NCBI RefSeq assembly: GCF_033439725.1
Contig: NW_026944383.1
Span: 1,116,001-1,180,000, forward strand
Source: Neurospora tetraspora
Taxonomy: Eukaryota; Ascomycota; Sordariomycetes; Sordariales; Sordariaceae
DNA length: 64,000 nt
Direction: 5' to 3'
Part shown: in pieces, positions 47,263 to 55,322 of the stretch
Position numbering within the stretch: the first letter of the stretch is position 1
Layout of the letters: each line of letters starts with the position of its first letter
Translations under genes and position numbers: made by a program
The notes under the pieces: generated by a model
The model's database searches: none
Told to the model about the DNA's origin: nothing
What the model saw: only the letters and a program-made list of their open reading frames with translations

Positions 47263-48215
47263 TCAAGGATGACCCTGAATTGCCCGTTCGAGATCCACAA
47301 TCAACTTCATCAGTTTGTCGAAGTTGGGTTTGACTATCTCCTTTTTTCTTTCTGAGGGATTATGCACTTCCAAGAACTCCTAAACATGGTGAAACATTTT
47401 TGTCAGGACCACGGTTGGATTGATCTGCCCCCCATCCGCTCATTAATAGGAGTTCAAGAGGAGCCACTTACATGATTGCCAGTTCCCCTTAGAATCTGGT
47501 AGAACTCCTTGAGCATACCAGCTTCATTGCCGTGGTGAGAGATGTTCTCGATCTCGAGTTTCTCGATCCGTTCTTTTAAAGATTTCAAAACCTCCTCCTT
47601 GTCTCTTGCCCAAAGACAGTCGGCATCAAACTTCAGGATACTTGAGAGTGCCCTTGAGATTCCAGCAACGTAGTCAGCGGGTGTCATGGGCTTCCAAGTT
47701 TGGGTTTGTGGATGGAATAAGAATGAGTTCATCTGCTCCACTAACCCATCAACCATCTTCTCAAGCTGGCTCTTCCCATCGTCATGCTCCGTTGACGCAT
47801 CGAAGATGGTTCTCTCACGCTCGCCGCTATACGCTATAAACTATGTTTTATTTGACTTTTTGTTAGCACGCATTTCTCTGACTGTGTCACTCTCATTGAA
47901 CGAAGTAGTACTTACCACACCAGGACAACCAGGCTTCTCAACATCTTTCCCCAACCACCTCCAGATTCCTGGCAATTGTGTCTGTGCCATATTACCGGTG
48001 GATATGCCCTCTTCTAGGTTCTTGTCCTGCAGTCTCTTCAGTTGTTCCTTGAGAACTTCGAATTGGGGCATCCTGTTGCTCCAAGGTTTGCTGATTTTAT
48101 TTTTCTCGATTCTGTCTCTGAGAGAGTCAAGCGACTCTACGAGGTCTTTAAAAGACGTTTTGGAGCCGGGCGTGGAGTCACTGGAGGCCGACGTGCTGGC
48201 GATAGAGGCTGACAT
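47263..48215 (-). CDS. Orphan gene B: 261-residue helical protein of unknown function
   Basis: Three exons on the minus strand (48215-47916, 47840-47472, 47379-47263) give 261 residues. All joins are phase 0, with GTAAGT donors and CATAG/TTTAG acceptors. The N-terminus is Ser/Thr-rich (MSASIASTSASSDSTPG), then charged helices (SLDSLRDRIEKN, EVLKEQLKRLQDKNLEEG), a middle part with FLFHPQTQTWKPMT, and a helical C-terminal third (EEVLKSLKERIEKLEIENIS). Its last intron sits at the same place as the intron of C, and the surrounding residues align (LKEFYQILRGTGNH with NKILNALEGNDESG; NPSERKKEI with TPERLKEI). B is therefore a longer paralogue of C. No known domain, signal peptide or membrane helix. 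Confidence 0.7.
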
Positions 48216-48373
48216 GTTGATGATGATTTCCGAGAGAGTTCAGATGACTGCTTTGGTGATGGCTATATGATTATCAAAGGGCAGAGAACTGGCTGGTCTA
48301 GTGGGTTTGGTGAATGTGATGATGGGAGAAAACAGAAGAACGAGCTTGTTATGAGAAGCCATGCACTCTGATC

Positions 48374-48383
48374 TTTATACTCG
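48374..48383 (-). promoter_or_regulatory. TATA-type box of orphan gene B
   Basis: Minus-strand CGAGTATAAA, 159 bp upstream of the ATG. It sits within a longer block (about 48335-48470) that is duplicated upstream of C. Confidence 0.7.
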
Positions 48384-48473
48384 GTTTTCTTCAAAATCTC
48401 TCTATTCATAACATCTCCCATGGAGGCGAGTGTCTGTCTTGAAGAAGCCAACAGCCCGCGAAGTCATCTCAAG

Positions 48474-48731
48474 ACGCTCTATGAGGATGCACTCGATATT
48501 ACCTCTAGTGACGGTATTAGAGCGCTTAAACCAACTGCCAACTTCCCGTTCGCGATAATATCAGAACCATAGATGAAGTTCAACGGCAAGTTGGTTGCAA
48601 AACTACATGTAGACACGCTCCATGAAGGTGCACTCGATCATAGTAGCGGTAGAGGGGGCATGAACCAACTGTCGAACTCCCCGCTCGCGATAATATCAGA
48701 GCCATACAAGTTGTCTAACGGCAGGTTGGTG
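48474..48731 (+). repeat. Tandem duplication of about 120 bp upstream of gene B
   Basis: Copy 1 (48474-48595) and copy 2 (48614-48731) share ACGCTC.ATGA, GCACTCGAT, AACCAACTG and CGCGATAATATCAGA, at roughly 70-75 percent identity by eye. On the plus strand both copies read as similar peptides (TLYEDALDI...FAIISEP and TLHEGALDH...LAIISEP). Copy 1 can be joined to an ATG at 48419. Confidence 0.8.
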
Positions 48732-48944
48732 TTCTTCTTTTCCTTGCTCACTTCATTGTCTCCGTTGCCAAACATCCAGCAAAAATGGAGTCTACCTCTA
48801 ACCAGCACGGCAAGCAAATGAACTAACCACCCGTGTGAGATATCCTTCATGGTGACAATCTACCACCGTATACTACCGTCGTGCTATTCAATGCCATTTC
48901 GTTGCCTTGCTGTCAGTAGAACTCAAGTCACTCGTCCCGCCACA

Positions 48945-49045
48945 GTCAAAGAAACGGCATTCCGTGGATGCCAACGGCCCATCACCAACACCAACACCAA
49001 CACTTTCCAGACCGCACAGTGCCAATACGCCACTGCCGTGATCCA
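48945..49045 (+). repeat. Upstream block of the B unit, duplicated at 50509-50610
   Basis: Shares CAAAGAAACG.CATTCC, CCAACGGCCCA, CATCACCAACACCA and CACAGTGCCAA with the block upstream of gene C, in the same order and orientation. It shows that flanking DNA was duplicated with the genes. Confidence 0.75.
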
Positions 49046-49684
49046 ACCAAGTAGGATCAAAGACAAAGACTCGACGTTTATGAATTACGTTGTGAGTGAA
49101 GTTTAGAGGCATGGTAGATGTAGTAGAAACACTTCGAGGTTAGTGGCCCTCCCGGCATGCTTTCCTTTACCTTTTTTTTCCTCTTTTTTTGGTGTGTTGT
49201 TGTTTTATGCCGTGATGGGGATAGTGGCCGACCGACCCACGACACTCCCCTAAAATGTACGATAAGATACACACAATCACACAGAAAAGACAAAAAGCTT
49301 ATGAAATAGACAGAGTCCTATCGCTTGTACGTTACAGTTCGTGACGACGATGGCAGACACAGTACTTTGGTCCGGTAGAATGTCATACACATCGCAAAAA
49401 GCAGGAAGTCAGAACGGTCAAGGTTGTAAAGAAACCGATATTCCGTGTTGATCAGCAACTACTACGTCCACGTCGACGACCAGCGTCTTAACAATCCAAA
49501 CAAACCCTCTCCCTAAGCCATCATTTGTGTATCCAATAGTTGAACCGAAGGCGGTGGATCACCTCAAGGCAAGTTATCCTCTGGAGAAAACTCGACGAAA
49601 ACTCGACGACAGCATTCATCCACTTCCCTCAAGAACCCTCAGCGTCCTTGACCAGAACACCACGTCGGGTTGGTTGGCCTTCTC

Positions 49685-50161
49685 CTACAACTTATCCATC
49701 AACTTCTGGACGTTTTTGTCATCCTCCTTCTGCGTCGTGAGGTTTTCCGAAATCTCCTTCAGGCGCTCTGGCGTGAACTTAGGCCACTATATTGGCGGAT
49801 GGTAAGTAAAGACACCCTGCCATATCTCGCTCATGAGCTGCTTGGTCTTCTCTGGCCAAGGAGAGATACTTACGCCGCTTTCGTCATTCCCCTCAAGTGC
49901 GTTCAAGATCTTGTTCAGCAATTCAAAGTGCCCCGGAGACAACGTTGTAGTCCGAAGTTTCTTAAGCACAATCCTCAGTTGCTGGTATTCCGGACTCTTT
50001 TCCGGACTCTTTTCCGGATCGGTTCTCGAATAGATTTCCGGACTGGCTTTTATTTTGAACTCTTTGATTTCTGGCTTGAGAGCGCCTATGGTAAGAGTGA
50101 TTGAAGACGATAACCTATCGACATCTGCTTGGGTAGCTTCTTGGGTAGCGGGGCTCGACAT
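49685..50161 (-). CDS. Orphan gene C: 129-residue helical protein, paralogue of B
   Basis: Two exons on the minus strand (50161-49874 and 49786-49685). It starts MSSPATQEATQADVDRLSSS, has a short tandem peptide repeat (PEKSPEKSPE), then QQLRIVLKKLRTTTLSPGHF and a C-terminal exon (WPKFTPERLKEISENLTTQK) ending in KLMDKL. The C-terminal half aligns with that of gene B across a conserved intron position. The intron is 87 nt and in frame; an unspliced message would add 28 residues and stop exactly at the TAG of the acceptor. No known domain, signal peptide or membrane segment. Promoter, leader and downstream flanks are shared with B. Confidence 0.65.
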
Positions 50162-50325
50162 ATTGCTGGTGAGCTTGAGTGACGGCGGTAGATGTTGCTT
50201 CGAGAACTGTGAAGTTGAGAAGTGTTGATCGAGTGATATAGAGCAAGAGTGTTCTGAGCTCGTTGAATGCGATGATGGGAAGAAACAGACACTCAGCTTG
50301 CTCTAGGTAGTCATGCGCTTTGGTC

Positions 50326-50335
50326 TTTATACTCG
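50326..50335 (-). promoter_or_regulatory. TATA-type box of orphan gene C
   Basis: Minus-strand CGAGTATAAA, 165 bp upstream of the ATG, in a block (about 50287-50420) that matches 48335-48470 upstream of B. Confidence 0.7.
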
Positions 50336-50508
50336 GTTTCCTTCAAAATCTTTTTGGCTATGGCACCTTCCAGGGAGATTATGCTGAGTGTCGAAAGAGC
50401 CAACAAGCCGCACTTTCACCTCCTTCTTCTACATGATGTGTTTCGTTGGTCAAAATCCTTCCATTGCCTTCAATTATCATCGGTGAAAGCGACTTGCTCC
50501 GCCGATGA

Positions 50509-50610
50509 TCAAAGAAACGACATTCCTTTAACACCAACGGCCCAACGGGCCATCACCAACACCAGCTCTCCAGAGCTCACAGTGCCAACAGGACACTGCC
50601 GCGCTTCCAT
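50509..50610 (+). repeat. Upstream block of the C unit, duplicated at 48945-49045
   Basis: Second copy of the block described at 48945; order and orientation are the same. The distance to its gene differs by several hundred bp because the 120-bp tandem duplication and extra sequence occur only in the B unit. Confidence 0.75.
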
Positions 50611-51332
50611 CACAAAAGAAAACAGATTCCACAATCACGATTTACCCTGCAAGTTAAACGCATCGATGTTTGTAGAAAAAAAACCCGAAATAAATGGCGG
50701 TTACGGATCTTTGAACTACAGAGTCAGTTGGCGTCTTTACATCACATCCACATCCACAACCAACACCCAACAGCTCCTGATACAAGGGGGATCATAAAGG
50801 TGAGGAGGCAAAGGTCACAGAGAGATCCAACATAGTCCACACAAGTCCTCAGCCAACACAGCGAATGCCTTCCATCCTCGCCTCCAGCGTTGCTCCTCGC
50901 ACCTCGCAGTACCAGATGGTCCAAACCCAACTCAATAGAAAATCTTCTTCAGGTACATATACCGCACTATGGTATGATCAATAACGCTTGATGAACTGAT
51001 GATACATGTTGGTTGGCTGGCTGGCTTTCCTTGCTGCGCCGGATCGATGTTTCTTCCTGATTCTGATCCTCCTTGTATCCATTGCCGTGGTACCGATTCT
51101 GCCTGATCTGACTCAACTAACCCTTTGCAACAAGTACCAAGTATCCTGTATTCCTGTAACAACGCTCACTTTTCCACCCTTCCACCTTGCATCATGATGT
51201 ATCCCAGATTCCAAAACACCACCGCTATTCCTATCCCATATGTACCTAGGTACCTGTCTCGTGCTTCCATTCTTTCCTTTCCAACTGTGCCCAAAAAATT
51301 CACATTTCATCGCTGGTTAATTGAGCCCTAGA

Positions 51333-52056
51333 CTAGGGAAGTTCCAGACCATACATCATGTCCATGCAATTCATGACCTGTATAAAGTTCGCCTCGATTC
51401 CTTGGGGGCTCTCCATCACCTCTTGGCCCTATTATCTCGATTTAGCGAGCCGAACAGCTTGAGTTAGAGAGAGGTCTTTTGTCTGTTTATGTGAGTAAGG
51501 TAAGGTAGGTAGGGGGAGCACAGTGCAAGTCAACCTGAACGGATGATAGGGGAATGTGAGATGGAGGGGATCAGATCACTCACTTGTAAAATTTTGTTGC
51601 CGACTCCAATAAGGTTGTTGACTATTGATAATGGAAGAAAGAGTTAGGTATCATTTATAGTTAGTAAGCCTACCTGTAGGTAGTCCCAGCAGTTATGTAG
51701 GCTCCCCCAAGAGGATGTGTATGAAAAGTACATCTAGTGTAGGGAAGGTAGGTGGTGCCTAGAGGTAGGTAGAGGTACTTACGAGTCATCTCAATCTCAT
51801 CCAGCAATAGCCCAACCTTCAACCACTCATTAGTGCTGTACTTCATAGCCCCTTGGTCGAAATATTCCTTGCGAGCTAAGCTGAGTGTGTCTGGCAAGGT
51901 GGTCTGAAAGTTTAGGAATTGAGCCCTGATGTTGTCTATTTTCACCATTGTGGGGTGGGGGAGCAATGCCGCAAGAACGTAATCCTTGGATAGGAGGTCG
52001 ACCTTGTCTCCCAACAGGGTAAGCTTTTGGAGGTACCTGTCAATGGTTGCGCTCAT
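51333..52056 (-). CDS. Orphan gene D: 135-residue helical protein, paralogue of E
   Basis: Three exons on the minus strand (52056-51783, 51621-51584, 51428-51333) give 135 residues. It starts MSATIDRYLQKLTLLGDKVD; the body is helical (WLKVGLLLDEIEMTLNNLIG) and ends MNCMDMMYGLELP. Exon 2 has only 38 nt. Alignment with E covers LLDEIEMT with LLAEVELT, KILQ with KISQ, and NCMDMMYGLELP with NRMDMCHALELP. D has an intron after EMT that E lacks. D stops with TAG where E has TGG and continues for about 50 more residues. No known domain, signal peptide or membrane helix. The unit's 3' and 5' flanks match those of E. Confidence 0.65.
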
Positions 52057-52388
52057 CTTGGTTGGTGCGTGATGATTTTAGAGCAGGCGATGGTGGGTGC
52101 TGAGGACGGGATGTTTGATCTGTTAACCCGCTGAGGAATTGGTTGGGAGGTGGTCTTGGTAAATGGTGTGTCGTGATGATGGGTGTGTTGAATGTGATGA
52201 CTGTTGATAATGACTGTTCGAACAAAAGAACTGTTGATTTACAGTAACCGGGGCGTTCACTAACTGTTGAATATGTCGATGTTGATGGCGAGAAGACGAA
52301 ACCCAGGGTGACGGGAGCATTTATCATGATACTCAACATCGGTGAAATGTGGTTTCTCTGTTTATGACAGCTATCTGTCTACTTCACA

Positions 52389-52523
52389 GCTGGCGCCTTC
52401 CTTCCGAGGAGCTCAGCAGGGACGAACTACTGATTTAGGGAACCACGACTGCAGGTAAATAACTTCCCAAACATGAATTATGAAGGATTTGGCTCTGTCG
52501 TTCCAGAAGTAAGAAGTGAAGGC
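52389..52523 (+). repeat. Upstream block of the D unit, duplicated at 54348-54491
   Basis: Starts CTGGCGCCTTCCTTC and contains CTCAGCAGGGACGAAC, TTTAGGGAACCA and GTCGTTCCAG, all in the same order in the second copy. Identity is roughly 75-80 percent by eye. It lies 5' of gene D. Confidence 0.85.
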
Positions 52524-53416
52524 CTTCCTGTCTCAATGTGACTGGGTTTGATGGGAAAAACTACCCGCACCCGCCTCAAATCTACATGCACCCTCTCGCC
52601 TAGCAACCTACCATGATCATTGATCACTCCACGCATAGGCAATTCTACGCCTTAACTTTTGGCAATTCTAGATTAACTGTTGTCCATACGCTATGCAGAG
52701 TACGTCGCAGAAATCGGGCGCTGTGAATGAAAATAGTCGATCAAAAAGTACCTTCGAAAAGCCTCTTGGTTAAAGAAAAAAAGCTTACGATAAATTCCGA
52801 AGGCTGATATTATACCCTAGTAGCTTTCAATAATGCAACTAGCTTTGTTAGTAAGTTATTGTCAAGTGTCTCCAAGGGGGAAGGGTGTGTGCAACGTTAA
52901 GGGCTACGCGACGGTGCACTTCAACTCGCAGGCGTTTTGCTACAAGCCAGCATCGCAGGGGTGAAGACGCCGTACCGAAACCATTCTTGTTCCGCTGACC
53001 ACGTAACTACCTGGTACCATCAAGTGAACTACCCTCTGCCCATGGACTCCCAATCCCTCATGTACGCCTATCCCTTCGCATCCGCCCCGAACGATTGAAA
53101 AAGCCGTTTGCCTAGCCCAGACATCAAATAACACTGCCTCGAAACATCCTCTCGGCCAACCTGGGCCATTGCCCCTCTGACGCTCGGCTAGGTAACTAGG
53201 TAGCTTTGGCTCTTGCTCCGACAATATTCCTGACCTTTCCTCTCCCCGGATACATCACCGTACACGCTTCTGGACCATACAGGTAGTCTCTCTTTACCCA
53301 ACCAATATCCCGTAACAACGCTCTTCCGCTTTCCTATGGATCATGATGTATCCCAAATTCCAAAATACCGCTATTCCCATCCTGCCCATCTCGGACACTT
53401 TGTTTCCAACAGCTGT
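52524..53416. other. Spacer between orphan genes D and E
   Basis: Contains no supportable gene. The segment next to E (53310-53385) repeats the region downstream of D (51155-51225), including CGTAACAACGCTC, ATCATGATGTATCCCA and ATTCCAAAA. It is the 3' border of the D/E unit. Confidence 0.6.
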
Positions 53417-54074
53417 TCAATGATACGATTTCATTTGGAGTCGGCGTATATACTCCGCGGAGGCGGGCTTCTCGTGGTTGGGGGGCAATTTGAGAACCAT
53501 ACTGTAGCTCTGCTTGGGCGTGTCGGTCTGCTTGGGTGTGGAATCGCCCCAGGGAAGCTCCAGAGCATGGCACATGTCCATGCGATTGATGAGGTGTGTA
53601 AAGGTTACCTCGACGATGGTTTGAGCGGTTCCATCTCTATCGGCAAAATCTTCGCCCTGTTATTTCCGAGCCAAACGGAACGACCGTGTCTAAGTTAGAG
53701 GGGATCTTTCTTTCTTGCTGTTTAGGTCGGTAGGTAGGGGTAATAGGGGGACTGAGATCACTCACCTGGGAAATTTTGTAGTGCATGTCCATAATTTTTT
53801 GAACTGTCAACTCCACCTCCGCCAGCAACAACTCCAACTTAGCCAGCTCTTTGTCCCATCGATTAATCTTGCCAAAATTCTTGCGAGCAACGCGAAATCT
53901 GTGCTCGAAGGATTCAAAGCGTCGGAATGGAGCCATGACCCAGTCCAAGTTCAAATCGGGTATATACTCAGGAACGAATGTCGAAAGAAACATGAACTCG
54001 TCCCTGAACAGGACGGGGAGCTTCACACTGAGCATTTCGAGCTTTCGACTGATATTTTTAAGGATCCCGTACAT
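53417..54074 (-). CDS. Orphan gene E: 182-residue helical protein, paralogue of D
   Basis: Two exons on the minus strand (54074-53766 and 53656-53417) give 182 residues. It starts MYGILKNISRKLEMLSVKLP. A charged helical stretch (RWDKELAKLELLLAEVELTV) leads to the single intron after KISQ. Exon 2 carries LINRMDMCHALELP, shared with D, and a tail rich in Lys, Pro and Thr (DSTPKQTDTPKQSYSMVLKL) that D lacks. The ATG context (CACCAAGATG) matches that of D. No known domain, signal peptide or membrane helix. It is the longer and perhaps intact member of the D/E pair. Confidence 0.65.
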
Positions 54075-54347
54075 CTTGGTGGTGAGCAAAGCGGACGGTT
54101 GTTGGCAATGCTTGTGATTTGTTGATCCACTGAGGGTTGTTGGGATGTATTCTTGGTAAATGGTGACTCTGATGACTGTTGAGTATATTGACAATTGAAC
54201 GACTGTCGAATGAAATGACCGATGAGTATGTTGATGTTGACGACGAAAAGATCGAGTTCGGTGTTATGGGGAACATTCATGACAGAACCCAAGGTCATGA
54301 AAACAAATGTAGTTTCTCGGTTCATGACATCTTTTTATCTACTCCAG

Positions 54348-54491
54348 CTGGCGCCTTCCTTCAGAGGACCTCAGCAGGGACGAACGACTACTTTAGGGAA
54401 CCATGACCGCAGGAGCTTGACTTCCCAAATAGGTACCTAGCCATGACCAATGAAGGAACTGGCAGTGTCGTTCCAGTCGTAAGGAGCGAGG
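54348..54491 (+). repeat. Upstream block of the E unit, duplicated at 52389-52523
   Basis: Second copy of the D/E upstream block, 270 bp 5' of gene E. The roughly 1.96-kb offset between copies equals the offset between the two start codons, so one duplication event can explain gene and flank together. Confidence 0.85.
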
Positions 54492-55322
54492 TCTTTTCTA
54501 GTTTGTAGTTTGGTTTGACGATATCGGGGAAAGAACCGCCACACTGGCATCCGGATGTGCTGTAGATGATGCCATTGAGTGTCGGTCACTGATCACCCGA
54601 TGCCATACATATCCTGTCTCGGCCGGCGAGATAGGATGTATGGAGGACTCGCGTCTCAGATAAAGCCAACATTCCCTTGATCATGGATCGAAAGAGAGGG
54701 ATTTCGCCGACATATCTGCTGACCTCATTCACTGCCAGTGTGTTGAGGCAAGTACTTTCCGTGAATATTCGAGGTAAGCGGACACTCTCAAATTCGAAGC
54801 TGTTCCCAGTATACGATGACTTTAAAATCGAAGCCACTGTTGAACCAGAGGGGAAAGACACAAATACTGAAGTTTGACGTTCCAAGGCCTTTTATGAAGA
54901 GTGATGTCTGAGAATTTGAAGAGATGGTGCAGTGACCCAAAAGAAAAAAGAAAAAAATTACTTGGAGAAGCGGGTGCGCGATGTCGACAGGGGTGGCACA
55001 GGAAGTCAAGCTCAAGATCATAGTAGGTCGCTGTGTTGAACCCTTGCTCGATCAATAGTGGTAAACTGGTCGGGGCTCTGTTACAGCACCTAGATTGAGG
55101 ACTGGCGCACCATATGATTTGACGAAATCACCGACAGATAAACATCAATTACCGTGACAGTTGGATAAATGGTATCAACTCTATTGCGAAATCCGCTCAC
55201 TATGCAACTATTTCCAAATGATCAATAAATCTTCCAAAACTCCGAAAAATCTGAGGGCGTAGGGCCGTGAGAAGAATCCTCCTCCTTCCTTCGGCAGTAG
55301 CCACTCTATTTCACACGCTCAC
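54492..55322. other. Region between gene E and the DUF255 gene, possible gene relic
   Basis: A minus-strand frame at 54586-54885 (99 codons, no ATG at its start) looks protein-like but has no recognisable family. A pyrimidine-rich tract with GTAATT...CTCAG at about 54904-54963 could be an intron, but no frame joins cleanly across it. It may be a decayed sixth member or noise. Confidence 0.4.
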
